This document shows positions 18,386-27,755 of a stretch of 64,000 nucleotides of DNA, in pieces (position 1 is the first letter of the stretch; each line of letters opens with the position of its first letter). Source of the stretch: CAWIVH01 sp963839475 (GTDB lineage: Bacteria; Acidobacteriota; UBA6911); assembly GCA_963839475.1 (NCBI GenBank), contig CAWIVH010000021.1:248001-312000 (forward strand). Reading direction: 5' to 3'. The translations under genes and the position numbers were made by a program. A model generated the notes under the pieces. That model was given only the letters and a program-made list of their open reading frames with translations. It made no database searches and was not told the origin of the DNA.

Positions 18386-18496
18386 GGCATTCCACCTCTC
18401 GAAGCATTTTATCAAAAGAGTATGCCTGGGATCATCCTCTTTTCGGCTGAAGTGGAAAAAGGTTTAATTCCGGATCCAACGGGAGGGTGTTGGAAA

Positions 18497-19132
18497 TCAA
18501 GGCAGCGCTGGCGGGCGAACGTCACTGATGACCGTAATCCCGAAGCGATTTCCGGTTCGGGGATCGGCGATAGCGGAGGATGCCGTGATCGTCAGGGTAA
18601 TCCTGCGCGCTTCCTCGCAGATGTATGTTTCATCGCCGGAGGCATTCCAATAGCGGAAGGAAAATCGGGTGATTTGCGATGCGATCGCCTGTGCGGCTCC
18701 ATTGGCAGGCACCAATTCCATCGTTCCGGCTGCGGCATTAAAGCGCAGGAGTATATCTTCGCCGGAATCCTCCGTGTCTCCGTCGGGATCTCCTTTATCC
18801 GGGTCGGCTGGCCCCGCAGAGCCGGTTAAATCGGACCGGACCCTGATCCCGGTGGCGCTACAGCCGGTGAGGGGGATGAACCGCAAGCCCAATGGATCGT
18901 TGCCTGCCTGGCGAAGAACCCTGCATGCGGTATCCATTGCCATGCGCGTGTTCTCAAGGACGGATTCCACCTCCGTGCGATACGACGCCGCCCTCTGCAG
19001 GTCCATGAGAGCGCTGAAAAGCCAAGCTGAGATTGCAGCCAGCAATGCGGATGCCACCAGGAATTCAGTGATGGCGAATCCGCCGGAAGCCAGGATGGAA
19101 CAGCTTTTAACGGGATAGGGATTTTCCTTCAC
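18497..19132 (-). CDS. Type IV pilin-like protein, PilW type
   Basis: Minor pilin/pseudopilin. The GTG at 19132 forms a GTGA overlap with the stop of the upstream pilV-like gene, so I choose it as the start. The leader is ~20 residues, then G|FAITEFLVASALLAAISAWLF: a prepilin peptidase site with the +5 glutamate and a hydrophobic helix. The rest is the extended beta-rich head (about 170 residues) expected for PilW, with EDGEEDILLRFNA-like and EARRITLTITASS strands. It would be processed by the PilD encoded at 21460-22293 and would help prime pilus assembly. Confidence 0.8.
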   Translation of the reverse strand: MKENPYPVKSCSILASGGFAITEFLVASALLAAISAWLFSALMDLQRAASYRTEVESVLENTRMAMDTACRVLRQAGNDPLGLRFIPLTGCSATGIRVRSDLTGSAGPADPDKGDPDGDTEDSGEDILLRFNAAAGTMELVPANGAAQAIASQITRFSFRYWNASGDETYICEEARRITLTITASSAIADPRTGNRFGITVISDVRPPALP

Positions 19133-19659
19133 GGCAGGCTCCTGGACGCAACGATGGTTGTGATGGAGATGCATTTATTCATGTTGGTTCGGAGATGCGT
19201 GACTCCGGCCTGGTCAACAGGGATCGCTGTTACCCGGATGAGGCGGGCGTCTTCTATATATCCTGAGCGCTGATCGGATGCCGGTTCGACCGACCAGGAC
19301 AGGCGGAAGCGCTGAATGATCGCACTCCCGGCACCCTCTTGAACCTCAACGATAGCGCCCAGGTGATCGCCTGCGGTCAACTCTGGAGATTGAGCATTTC
19401 TGAGAAATTCATCCGTGAGTCGCTCTAAAGTCTGCTGCGTTGCATACACAGCACTGTCCATGAATCGCGTGAGTGAAGCTGAGCTGGCGGCAAAAGCCAA
19501 CATGCCGCCTGCGGCAAGCAGACCGAACGTAAGAATGAAAACCGCCAAAAGAAGTTCGATAAGGGTGAACCCCCCGGGGGCCGCAAGAATGAGCGGGCTT
19601 GGCCGATGAAGGACCGGCGCAGCTTGATTTCGACCTCCTGATGCATTACTTTCTGGCAT
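19129..19659 (-). CDS. Type IV pilin-like protein, PilV type
   Basis: Minor pilin with a class III leader: after a ~27-residue basic leader from the start at 19659 the sequence reads GG|FTLIELLLAVFILTFGLLAAGGML, with the +5 glutamate. The remaining ~125 residues are a small head domain. The frame continues upstream to 20187, but that part is the antisense of trpD and carries no pilin features. No strong ribosome-binding site is visible, so the exact start is uncertain by a few codons. Its stop overlaps the pilW-like start. Confidence 0.8.
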   Translation of the reverse strand: MPESNASGGRNQAAPVLHRPSPLILAAPGGFTLIELLLAVFILTFGLLAAGGMLAFAASSASLTRFMDSAVYATQQTLERLTDEFLRNAQSPELTAGDHLGAIVEVQEGAGSAIIQRFRLSWSVEPASDQRSGYIEDARLIRVTAIPVDQAGVTHLRTNMNKCISITTIVASRSLP

Positions 19660-19705
19660 CAGGTCAACAGGAGACTTTCCAGGGGCAGGGGATGCCCGGC
19701 GAGGC

Positions 19706-20785
19706 GTGAGAGTGGACATCATCGAAGCTTTGCGGCGCGTAATAGATGGACGGCATCTCAGCCGGGTCGAGTCGGAAATGGTCATGAACGGAATCATGAC
19801 GGGACAGGCAACGGATGCCCAGATCGCAGCATTTTTGACTGCTCTCCGGATGAAAGGAGAAACGGTCGACGAGCTGATTGGATTTGCCCGAGTGATTCGC
19901 TTCCAGGCGACGCCTATCCGGCCGCAGCTGGGCGTTGCCGCGGCATTGTCCGGGACCGAGCGGGAGATGCTGGTGGATACCTGCGGAACGGGGGGCGATG
20001 CAAGCGGGACCTTTAACATATCAACCGCTACGGCATTCGTGCTGGCGGGCGGAGGCGTCCGGATCGCCAAGCACGGGAATCGCAGTGTATCGAGTTTTTG
20101 CGGCAGCGCGGATGTGGTTGAGGCCTTGGGTATCCGAATCAACCTCTCGGCGGATTTGGTGGCCAAGTGCGTGGACGAAGTCGGCATAGGATTCCTTTAT
20201 GCCCCGCTGCTTCACGATGCCATGCGCTATGTCATGCTCGCCCGGCGGGAAATGAAAATCAGAACAGTTTTCAACCTGCTGGGACCGCTCTGTAATCCTG
20301 CCGGCGCGACCGCACAGGTACTTGGAGTCTACAGCGAAAACCTCACGGAAATGATGGCGCAGGTCCTGTGCGAACTAGGAACCCGGCGCGCCTTTGTTGT
20401 CCATGGCTCCGACGGCCTCGATGAAATCACGATCACTGGAGAGAGCAAAATATCCGAGGTTCGCGAAGGCGAGGTCGTCACGTATTATTCGGCCCCCGAA
20501 GATTTCGGCATGACCCGTGCCCCAATCCAGGAAATCCGCGGTGGCGACGTCACACAAAACGCCCAGATCATCCGTGACATCCTAAATGGAGCGCCCGGTG
20601 CCCGGCGTGACGTCGTACTGCTAAACGCCGCAGCCGGGCTGGTGGCCGGCGCCAAAGCCAAAAACCTCCGGGAAGGAATCGAGTTGGCGCGCGCGTCCAT
20701 TGACTCCGGCGCTGCTGCGTTGAAGCTCGAGGCACTCGTGAATTTTTCCAGGAAACTCGCGGATGCCACAGGTACTCCCTCCTGA
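19706..20785 (+). CDS. trpD: Anthranilate phosphoribosyltransferase
   Basis: Adds the phosphoribosyl group to anthranilate in tryptophan synthesis. The GTG start at 19706 gives MRVDIIEALRRVIDG. The PRPP-binding motif GTGGDASGTFNIST, the KHGNRSVSSFCGSADVVEALG loop and the anthranilate-site RREMKIRTVFNLLGPLCNPA are all complete. Length is 359 aa. No other trp gene is adjacent. It lies on the plus strand, flanked on both sides by minus-strand pilin genes. Confidence 0.96.
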   Translation: MRVDIIEALRRVIDGRHLSRVESEMVMNGIMTGQATDAQIAAFLTALRMKGETVDELIGFARVIRFQATPIRPQLGVAAALSGTEREMLVDTCGTGGDASGTFNISTATAFVLAGGGVRIAKHGNRSVSSFCGSADVVEALGIRINLSADLVAKCVDEVGIGFLYAPLLHDAMRYVMLARREMKIRTVFNLLGPLCNPAGATAQVLGVYSENLTEMMAQVLCELGTRRAFVVHGSDGLDEITITGESKISEVREGEVVTYYSAPEDFGMTRAPIQEIRGGDVTQNAQIIRDILNGAPGARRDVVLLNAAAGLVAGAKAKNLREGIELARASIDSGAAALKLEALVNFSRKLADATGTPS

Positions 20786-20811
20786 TCCTCGTCCCGAAGG
20801 TTTCTGAGGGC

Positions 20812-21264
20812 TTATATGCGCTGAATGCGTATCCTCCCGGCAGGATTGACCACGACACGGTATTCACCCGCCTGGCCGATAAGGATAAATGTACCTGCGG
20901 GCACGGCGTTGCCATGCTGGTAAAAACGAAGCGATCGCCTCGGTGCCCCGGCGATTTGCACGGACGATGATAGAATCCTTTTGGACATTTCATATTTTTC
21001 TTTCGAATAGCTGTCGATCCAGTAATAACTTTTCCCGTTTTCCGCCACGATCAGGGAAACCGAAGTATTGGCTATAATGGCCTGGTTTCTTCCCCAGCGC
21101 AGGGAAGTCGCCAGCGATTGAGTTTCGCCCCACAAAACCCATTCCGAACTCAATCGGCCCAGATTTGGGATAGCCGCTGTCAGCAGGATGACGGCGCAGG
21201 CTATGGCGATCACCATTTCAATCAAGCTGAAACCGTCGCGATTGCCGCCACCCGGCATTGGCAT
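20812..21264 (-). CDS. Pseudopilin of the GspH/FimT type
   Basis: Minor pilin-like protein. I take the ATG at 21264, giving a short leader MPMPGGGNRDG then FSLIEMVIAIACAVILLTAA with the +5 glutamate. An alternative start at 21327 adds 21 residues without pilin character. A GspH/FimT head follows: SLRWGRNQAIIANTSVSLIV is the usual LR.AR..A...  region, and the C-terminus ends in beta strands. It is 151 aa from the chosen start and lies downstream of pilD on the same strand. Confidence 0.82.
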   Translation of the reverse strand: MPMPGGGNRDGFSLIEMVIAIACAVILLTAAIPNLGRLSSEWVLWGETQSLATSLRWGRNQAIIANTSVSLIVAENGKSYYWIDSYSKEKYEMSKRILSSSVQIAGAPRRSLRFYQHGNAVPAGTFILIGQAGEYRVVVNPAGRIRIQRI

Positions 21265-21459
21265 ATTCAAAATCCAGTGATCTCTTGTTTGGGCACTATG
21301 GGCAGAGCGCGCAGCCACAGGCAGCACTGCAGCGAGACTGGATCTTTGTCTTCACGGGTCCCGATAACCGGGATTATGTGTGAAGCCCGTTCTTGAGCTT
21401 TGCCCATCCAAAGGATTTAAGTGGGGGGAGTGTGCATTGAGCTACAAAAAGTGCTACGT

Positions 21460-22293
21460 TCAACGAATTTGAAGATACCAATCGACCATTTGCAGCCCGA
21501 AAAACAGGGAGAGTATGGCACCGGCCCCGAGGAAAGTGCCAAAAGCCAGCTTGGACTGAAGGGATTTACCTCGAAACAGGATGAGAAAAATCCCCAGGAT
21601 GCTGCCGAGGAATGAACCGGCGAAAATGGTGAGCAACGCCATGCGCCACCCAAGAAACGCTCCCACCATGGCCATCATTTTGATGTCTCCCATGCCAAGG
21701 CCTTGTCGCTTTCTCAGGACCTGATAGGCTAACGCCACCGACAGCAGCAATCCGCCGCCGACGAGGGCTCCAAGCAGAGAGCCCAGCAGGGGCAGCATCG
21801 CCTCGGCATGGCTGCCGGCCAGGAGCCGGCTCCAGGCTAAGGAGGGGCCATCGGCATAAAACGAAAGATCCTGCCATGGCGAGAGCAAGAGACCGGCAAC
21901 GGTGCCCGGGAGAGTTATGAGGTTGGGCAGTATCTGATGGTGATAGTCGATGAAAACCAGGACCAGGATCAGCGATAGGAACAGGGAGTTAATGAAGGCA
22001 GCCGGAGCCATTCCCCAGGTGCGGGCGCACGCGAAAAATAACATTCCGCAAATAAGCTCCACCATGGGGTATTGCAATGAAATGGATGCCCTGCAATGGC
22101 GGCATTTTCCCCTCAGCCAGATATAAGCCAGGACAGGCACGTTGTCGAAGGCTCGGATGGGCTTCTGACATGCCGGGCAGTGAGAGCCTGGAAAAACTAT
22201 GGATTCGCGACGCGGGATGCGATAAATACAGACGTTCAAAAAGCTGCCGATTATCAGGCCAAGGAGAGGGTATATCATCAGGAAGTCGTTCAT
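21460..22293 (-). CDS. pilD: Prepilin peptidase / N-methyltransferase
   Basis: Membrane aspartic protease that cleaves and N-methylates type IV prepilins. The N-terminal methyltransferase domain has the zinc cysteine pairs CPAC and CRHC (about residues 41-44 and 65-68). The catalytic aspartates are in VFIDYHHQILPNLIT and in GLGMGDIKMMAM (GxGD motif). About eight membrane helices. 277 aa is typical. It is first in the minus-strand pilin group, upstream of the fimT-like gene. Confidence 0.95.
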   Translation of the reverse strand: MNDFLMIYPLLGLIIGSFLNVCIYRIPRRESIVFPGSHCPACQKPIRAFDNVPVLAYIWLRGKCRHCRASISLQYPMVELICGMLFFACARTWGMAPAAFINSLFLSLILVLVFIDYHHQILPNLITLPGTVAGLLLSPWQDLSFYADGPSLAWSRLLAGSHAEAMLPLLGSLLGALVGGGLLLSVALAYQVLRKRQGLGMGDIKMMAMVGAFLGWRMALLTIFAGSFLGSILGIFLILFRGKSLQSKLAFGTFLGAGAILSLFFGLQMVDWYLQIR

Positions 22294-22503
22294 TCGCCTA
22301 CTTTAAGGGATTCGTGCTCCGGCTTACAAGGCAAATAGGATTCCGCAGCACATGATAAAGCGCCGCTCCAGTTTGCGGGAGCAGTTCCTTGAGCCGGAAA
22401 TCTTTGCCAAAGCACGGCTTTCTGAAACATTTTTACACTATTATTCGTATTAGCAGGTTGTTGGCGCGCTTTGGTTATTTTTCATGTTTTTGAGGAGTCC
22501 GAT

Positions 22504-24204
22504 ATGAAAAGGAGTTTCGCTTCGCTCCGGCGGGTGTTTTTGGCGCTGGGCTTACTGAGCTTGATTCTGCTGCTGACTGCATTTCCTTCACCTGCAGCCA
22601 TGGCTCAGCAAGCTGCCCCGGCCCAGACGGCCGCAGCGACAGCACAGGATGCCGGGCTGGAACCGCTGCCCCTGAGCCCGATTGAAAAGGCCGAAAAGGA
22701 TGGCACGTCACTCCGGCTGTCACTTAAAGACCTGACCAAGCTGGCTCTGCAGAACAATCTGGATATTGCGATTTCTGACACCAATGAACAGATCTACCAG
22801 CAGAGAATCATTGGATCTTTCGGTCCCTACGACCCGACTATCAGCGCGACCCTCTCCGTCAATTCCAATAAAAGCGCCAACACCAACCTTGCTACGGCTT
22901 CGAATACTACCAGCTTTAACCAGACCGATCGTGCGGTATGGAATTTTTCATTTTCTCAGGCCGTCAAGACCGGCGGGACGTTGACGGCATATTGGAATAC
23001 CAACCGGCAGGACAACAACTCGGCATTTGCACTGTTCACCCCGCAATATAACGCGGGGACATCGGTCAGTTTTACGCAGCCCCTGCGCCGAAATTTCCGT
23101 ATCGATCAGACACGTGGCAATATCAAGCTCGTGAATCTGGATCTCAAGACCAACGACAGTAAGTTCAAGCAGAAGGTGGTCGAAACCGTTGCCAGCATCC
23201 AGAGTCAGTATTGGGACCTGGTCTCCGCCATCCGGGATTACGAGATCAAGCGGGGATCGGTCAAGCTGGCCCAGATCACCTTGCGCGACAACAAGAAAAA
23301 GGTGGAAATTGGCACTCTGGCGCCCATCGGAGTTACCGAGGCTCAGGCCACTATGGCACAGCGGGAGGTGGATCTTATCGCTTCTGAAGAAAGGATCTTC
23401 AACACCGAAAATGCCTTGCGGGCTTTGATTTCCAACGACAGAAACGCAGATATCTGGCGCAAGGTGATCGTGCCGACCGACAATCCTGATTTTCAGGAGT
23501 ACAAGGTTGATTTGGATCTCGCCATCGAGACGGCTCTCAAGAACCGTCCCGAGCTCGAGCAGATCGACATCACGCTGCGCCAGTCTGAAATCAGTCAGCA
23601 GATGACTGAAAACATGAAAAAGTGGCAATTCGATCTCCAGGGATCTTTCGGATCGACAGGTGTCGCCGGGCCGCAGACCATTAAGAACGGAGTCCCCACC
23701 ATCAACCCGGACCTGGTTGGCGGCATGTTTAATGCCTACAAGACGATTTTCACCGGAGGATTCACCAATTGGCAGGTTGCCTTCCAGGTGCTCATCCCCT
23801 TGAAAAACCGCTCCGTCGAATCGCAGCTGGCCCAGCAGAAGATCACGATGCGGCAGCAATTGATGCAGCGCAAGTCAGCCGAGCAGACGGTTCAGGTTGA
23901 TATCCGCAATGCAGTTCAAAAGATAGAAACCAACCGGAAGCAGGTCGAAACCGCAAAGGTCGCACGGCAGTTGGCCATGGAGCAGCTGGATGGCGAAGAA
24001 AAGCGCTTTCAGGCGGGGTTGAGCGAAAACTTCAGGGTTCTTGACCGGCAGAGCGCATTGTCGCAGGCGCAGTATGTCGAACTCCAGGCCTTGATCAATT
24101 ACCGAAAATCGATCATCACTCTCCAGCGTGCCATGTATACACTGCTCGAGAGCAACGATTTCGAAATCGCCAAGAGCAGCAGCAATGTACCGGATCTCAA
24201 GTAG
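22504..24204 (+). CDS. TolC-family outer membrane efflux protein
   Basis: Outer membrane channel protein of the OEP/TolC family, used by efflux pumps or type I secretion. The start at 22504 follows TGAGGAG. A signal peptide covers about residues 1-35. Two long helical repeats follow (roughly residues 150-290 and 400-540), with typical segments VVETVASIQSQYWDLVSAIRDYE and QVDIRNAVQKIETNRKQVETAK (family helix regions; shown in part). The region FQAGLSENFRVLDRQSALSQAQ is a usual OEP motif. No inner-membrane pump gene is adjacent; a strong terminator follows, so this is a single-gene unit whose partners lie elsewhere. Confidence 0.9.
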   Translation: MKRSFASLRRVFLALGLLSLILLLTAFPSPAAMAQQAAPAQTAAATAQDAGLEPLPLSPIEKAEKDGTSLRLSLKDLTKLALQNNLDIAISDTNEQIYQQRIIGSFGPYDPTISATLSVNSNKSANTNLATASNTTSFNQTDRAVWNFSFSQAVKTGGTLTAYWNTNRQDNNSAFALFTPQYNAGTSVSFTQPLRRNFRIDQTRGNIKLVNLDLKTNDSKFKQKVVETVASIQSQYWDLVSAIRDYEIKRGSVKLAQITLRDNKKKVEIGTLAPIGVTEAQATMAQREVDLIASEERIFNTENALRALISNDRNADIWRKVIVPTDNPDFQEYKVDLDLAIETALKNRPELEQIDITLRQSEISQQMTENMKKWQFDLQGSFGSTGVAGPQTIKNGVPTINPDLVGGMFNAYKTIFTGGFTNWQVAFQVLIPLKNRSVESQLAQQKITMRQQLMQRKSAEQTVQVDIRNAVQKIETNRKQVETAKVARQLAMEQLDGEEKRFQAGLSENFRVLDRQSALSQAQYVELQALINYRKSIITLQRAMYTLLESNDFEIAKSSSNVPDLK

Positions 24205-24228
24205 GCTGGACAGAGCTCGTCGCACCTA

Positions 24229-24268
24229 AAAAAGGCCGCCCGGGAAGTGATCCCGGGCGGCCTTTTTT
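24229..24268 (+). terminator. Strong bidirectional terminator after the TolC-like gene
   Basis: A perfect 12-base-pair stem (24234-24245 with 24251-24262) has a 5-base loop, is preceded by A residues and is followed by six T. Because the A run and T run flank the stem on both sides, it can end transcription from the efflux gene and from the convergent protease gene. Confidence 0.9.
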
Positions 24269-24283
24269 GCTTTCATGAAAGCC

Positions 24284-25360
24284 TTAGAATTCGGGCGGCG
24301 GTGGAGGAGGCGGTTGAGTTTGATCTCCGGGCCGCTTCAGTGTTGGTCGGCTCTTTTTCGACTGATCGCCGGAGTCCGGATCGGCCGGATCTGGATCCCC
24401 TGATCCTCCCTCCGTGTTGGTTCGTCTTTTCAATGTAGGCTTCTTCTGGTCTGCAGCGGTCGAGGAGCTAGAGCCTTCCGACTTTTGCGCATTGTCGATT
24501 GCCAGCAACCTCGATCGCACCTTGTCGAATTCCGAGGTGTTTACGATGTAGTCGTCCTTCTCAGGCAGGAAACGCTGCTCGTCCATGGAGGCTGCGATAC
24601 GGTCGAGCGTATAGGGGTGCGTGCGGAAAAAACCGGCAAGGCGCCCTGGTTTCCCTTTTTCCTGCTCCTGCAGTTTTTCAAAGAAAGACACAAAGGCATT
24701 CGGGTCATACCCGGAGTTCCACATATATTGAATTCCGAGCTGATCCGCTTCTTTCTCGGAATCGCGCGTTACTCCGAGAAGCTCGAGATTCATCCCCAGA
24801 CCCAATCCCTGCTGAATTGCCATCTGGGTCCAGTAGCCCCCAATAAACAAGGCAGGAATAGAGGCCAACTGGAGATATTGGGCTTTGGACATGCGCTGTG
24901 TAGCGTGCCTGGCGGTTACATGGGAGATTTCGTGAGCCATGACTCCGGCTAATTCAGCCTCGCTCTCTGCGGCGAGGATCAGCCCCTTGTTGACGTAAAA
25001 AAAGCCCCCGGGGAAGGCGAAGGCATTGACTTCATCCGTGTCCACGACCTTGATGTGGAATGGAACCTTTGCATCCGAATGCTTGACTATATTCTGCCCG
25101 ACCCGGTCTACATACTCCGAGATGACCGGATCTTCAACCATGCGCGCAGTCTGCTCAAACTGCTGCGCGACCTGTGCCCCCAGCGCAATTTCCTTTTCGA
25201 GCGATACCCAGTTGGGCAAAAATCCATAAACCTTTCCGCCCATGCTCCGGTTGCCGATATTTTCAATATCTGAGTGTCTTCGCTCGGCGAAAGTCTGGGG
25301 CGCCAGGGTGACGATGGCGAGAATGCCGGCTAGAACCACTTTTTTTGGGGCAAGCCTCAT
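24284..25360 (-). CDS. Periplasmic M48-family zinc metalloprotease
   Basis: Zinc protease of the M48C (BepA/YfgC-like) group, which helps quality control of outer membrane proteins. The chosen start at 25360 has GGGAGG 6-8 bases upstream and begins with a signal peptide (MRLAPKKVVLAGILAIVTLA). An earlier ATG at 25441 also has a good ribosome-binding site and would place ~27 residues before the signal. The active site HEISH is at residues 143-147, and the third ligand glutamate lies in SEKEADQLG. The C-terminal ~75 residues are low-complexity, Ser/Lys/Pro-rich, ending in eight or so prolines. No TPR domain is present, unlike full BepA. Confidence 0.88.
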   Translation of the reverse strand: MRLAPKKVVLAGILAIVTLAPQTFAERRHSDIENIGNRSMGGKVYGFLPNWVSLEKEIALGAQVAQQFEQTARMVEDPVISEYVDRVGQNIVKHSDAKVPFHIKVVDTDEVNAFAFPGGFFYVNKGLILAAESEAELAGVMAHEISHVTARHATQRMSKAQYLQLASIPALFIGGYWTQMAIQQGLGLGMNLELLGVTRDSEKEADQLGIQYMWNSGYDPNAFVSFFEKLQEQEKGKPGRLAGFFRTHPYTLDRIAASMDEQRFLPEKDDYIVNTSEFDKVRSRLLAIDNAQKSEGSSSSTAADQKKPTLKRRTNTEGGSGDPDPADPDSGDQSKKSRPTLKRPGDQTQPPPPPPPEF

Positions 25361-25497
25361 AGAACCTCCCAAGAGGATCGGTTGTATAATCTGTGCAGGC
25401 TCGCTATGCTTGGCATCTTCCCTCTGAGCGATGGCGGACATAGCATACCTTCCCTTCAACATAAGAGATGCTGAAGGGCGGTAAATGTTTCATTTCA

Positions 25498-25526
25498 ATG
25501 ATAGGACGAACGCTGGGCAGAGTCAA
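25498..25526 (-). promoter_or_regulatory. Candidate promoter of the M48 protease gene
   Basis: On the minus strand TTGACT, a 17-base spacer and TATCAT (five of six at each box). The predicted start is near 25491, upstream of both possible start codons of the protease. It lies in the divergent gap shared with the NAD(P)H-hydrate repair gene. Confidence 0.58.
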
Positions 25527-25549
25527 TCAACTCGCCGGCCGGGGATAGC

Positions 25550-27169
25550 ATGAAAATATTGACGGCATTCGAGATGGGAGAGGTCGATCGCCTTTCGACC
25601 GAAATTTACAGGATTCCTTCGATCCTCCTGATGGAAAGCGCCGGACGCGGTGTCGCGGAGGAAATCAAGAAAGCCATCCCGCATTTGCCAGGGAAACGTG
25701 TCTTGATTTTTTGCGGGAAAGGCAACAATGGCGGAGATGGATTTGTGGTTGCCCGCTATTTGCAGCGTGAAGGTGGAAACCCGGAAGTGCTTCTGTTCGC
25801 CGATCCTAATGATTTGAAAGGAAATGCGAAAGTAAACTGGGAGATGGTGGAAGCCCTGGGGATTGCAGCACGCATATTTCTCCTACCCGGCAAAGCTGCC
25901 GGCTTTCTACGGAAAACGGTTCCACCGGATGTCATCGTCGATGCACTTTTTGGCACAGGTCTCTCCAAACCATTGGGCAGAGAATTCAAACCAATTATCG
26001 ATTGGATCAACCAGGCTGCCGCCAGGAGCAGGGTGGTTTCGGTGGATATTCCATCTGGACTCTTTGCCGATTCTCAGGCAATCCCAGGCCCGGCGGTCAA
26101 GGCACATTTTACCGTAACCTTTACGGCGCCCAAATTGGCCCAGGTATTGCCGCCTGCAGCAGATAATGCCGGCAAACTAATTCTTATCGCTATTGGCTCT
26201 CCCCGGGCATTGCTCGAAAAACCTTCCTACTCGATGGAATGGATCGACGCGGCGACCGTGAGGTCCGCAATCCCGATTCGTGAGCGCGACAGCCACAAAG
26301 GCTCTTTCGGACATGTGTATATCGTGGCTGGGTCGCGTGGGAAAAGCGGCGCGGCATTGATGGCGGGTTTGGCTGCGCTTCGCACGGGCGCCGGCCTGGC
26401 CACACTCTGGCTGCCTGAAAGCCTTCAGCAAGAGGTTGTTGGAAAGTTTCCTGAGATCATGACGGAATCCTTGCCCGAAACGCGCACGGGGAGCGCCGAC
26501 CGAAGCGGCCTGGAAGCTATTCTATCTCGCCTGGACGCCGCCGACGCTCTGGTGGTTGGCCCCGGGCTAACGACTGCCTCGCCAACCGTGGATCTAGTGC
26601 ACCGGCTAGTGCAGCAGTCAACAGTGCCGGTAATTCTGGATGCCGACGGGATCAATGCTTTTGCGGGCGCCCCTTCGGAGCTGAAGAATCACCGGGGCCA
26701 GCCGATTGTAATAACCCCGCATCCAGGAGAAATGGCCCGGCTCATCGGCTTCAGCACCAGAGAGATCCAGGCTGATAGGATTGGGACTGCGCGAGAGTTT
26801 TCCCGGTCTCAAGGCTGCTTCACGGTGCTAAAGGGCTACCAAACCGTTGTCGCCAGCCCGAAAGGTCGTATTTTGATTAACAGCAGCGGAAACCCAGGAA
26901 TGGCCACTGGGGGAAGCGGAGATGTGTTGGCGGGTATGGCGGGTTGTTTTGCCGGGTGGTGGAAAGTCCGGGAACAACGAGGCGAACCAGAATTTCTTGC
27001 TTCTCAGATGGGTGCGGCGGTCTATTTACATGGGCTGGCCGGAGATTTTGCTGTCCGCAGAAAAGGCATGGAGTCCGTAATCGCAACGGACCTGATCGAG
27101 CACTTGCCGGATGCATTTAATTATATAACGGTTGAGAAGCCGGCAGACGAGGTTCCTTCAGGATCATGA
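25550..27169 (+). CDS. nnr: Bifunctional NAD(P)H-hydrate epimerase / ADP-dependent dehydratase
   Basis: Repairs damaged NAD(P)H hydrates. The N-terminal YjeF_N epimerase domain (about residues 1-215) contains FCGKGNNGGDGFVVARYL and VDIPSGLFAD. The C-terminal YjeF_C dehydratase domain (about 225-530) contains VYIVAGSRGKSGAALM, the ATP-site PHPGEMARLIG and the signature NPGMATGGSGDVLAGMAG. At 539 aa both domains look complete. Its stop overlaps the start of tsaE as ATGA, a common pairing of these two genes. Confidence 0.95.
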   Translation: MKILTAFEMGEVDRLSTEIYRIPSILLMESAGRGVAEEIKKAIPHLPGKRVLIFCGKGNNGGDGFVVARYLQREGGNPEVLLFADPNDLKGNAKVNWEMVEALGIAARIFLLPGKAAGFLRKTVPPDVIVDALFGTGLSKPLGREFKPIIDWINQAAARSRVVSVDIPSGLFADSQAIPGPAVKAHFTVTFTAPKLAQVLPPAADNAGKLILIAIGSPRALLEKPSYSMEWIDAATVRSAIPIRERDSHKGSFGHVYIVAGSRGKSGAALMAGLAALRTGAGLATLWLPESLQQEVVGKFPEIMTESLPETRTGSADRSGLEAILSRLDAADALVVGPGLTTASPTVDLVHRLVQQSTVPVILDADGINAFAGAPSELKNHRGQPIVITPHPGEMARLIGFSTREIQADRIGTAREFSRSQGCFTVLKGYQTVVASPKGRILINSSGNPGMATGGSGDVLAGMAGCFAGWWKVREQRGEPEFLASQMGAAVYLHGLAGDFAVRRKGMESVIATDLIEHLPDAFNYITVEKPADEVPSGS

Positions 27170-27753
27170 AGTCCAAAGGCGCCAAAAACACTCTCGCGCA
27201 ACGCGGTGGATGGAAGCGGGCCTTGGGCGAAGGCGCCTGCGGCGACCGCAGGGAAAAGGTGATCGAAATCACCAGCCAGTCACCTGAGCAGACTCATGAG
27301 ATCGGCATCAATTTGAGCCGCTCGCTGCGAGTCCCGGGCGTAATCCTGCTCCGCGGATTACTCGGAAGCGGAAAAACCACGCTTACCCGGGGGATCGCCG
27401 CGGGCCTCGGATTAAAAGATCCGGCCGATGTCAATAGCCCGAGTTACACTCTTGTTAATATTTACCATGCAAGCTGCCCCATATATCATGTAGATCTATA
27501 TCGTCTGTCCGGCGAGAGAGACCTGCGCTCCATCGGGCTGGATGAATTTCTCGGTGAGGAGGGCGTTACGATCATCGAGTGGAGTGAGCGGCTCGAAGTG
27601 AAGCCCGAATCAGCCGTAGAGATCGAGATCAAGGACGCCGGCGATGATGCCCGGAACATCAGGATCCGCTTCCCGGGGCCAGCGAGCCATCGATCAGGCG
27701 CTCCCGGCAGAAGTGCGCATAAACGAAAACCGTGCCAAAAAAGGATACGATAG
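27166..27753 (+). CDS. tsaE: tRNA t6A threonylcarbamoyltransferase ATPase subunit
   Basis: P-loop ATPase partner of TsaB/TsaD in making t6A37 on tRNAs. The Walker A is GLLGSGKTTL, followed by SPSYTLVNIY and the conserved HVDLYRLSG and IIEWSERL segments. The ATG at 27166 overlaps the preceding stop (ATGA). A GTG at 27259, preceded by AGGGAAAAG, would start directly before the family domain and give a more usual 164 aa; the first 31 residues are basic and unconserved. The C-terminal ~25 residues are also a basic extra tail. Confidence 0.92.
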   Translation: MKSKGAKNTLAQRGGWKRALGEGACGDRREKVIEITSQSPEQTHEIGINLSRSLRVPGVILLRGLLGSGKTTLTRGIAAGLGLKDPADVNSPSYTLVNIYHASCPIYHVDLYRLSGERDLRSIGLDEFLGEEGVTIIEWSERLEVKPESAVEIEIKDAGDDARNIRIRFPGPASHRSGAPGRSAHKRKPCQKRIR

Positions 27754-27755
27754 CC

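Noticed and set aside
19660..20187. Upstream half of the long minus-strand frame that includes the pilV-like protein
   Set aside because: It is the antisense of trpD and has no pilin or other recognisable features; the pilin leader starts within the last 176 codons.
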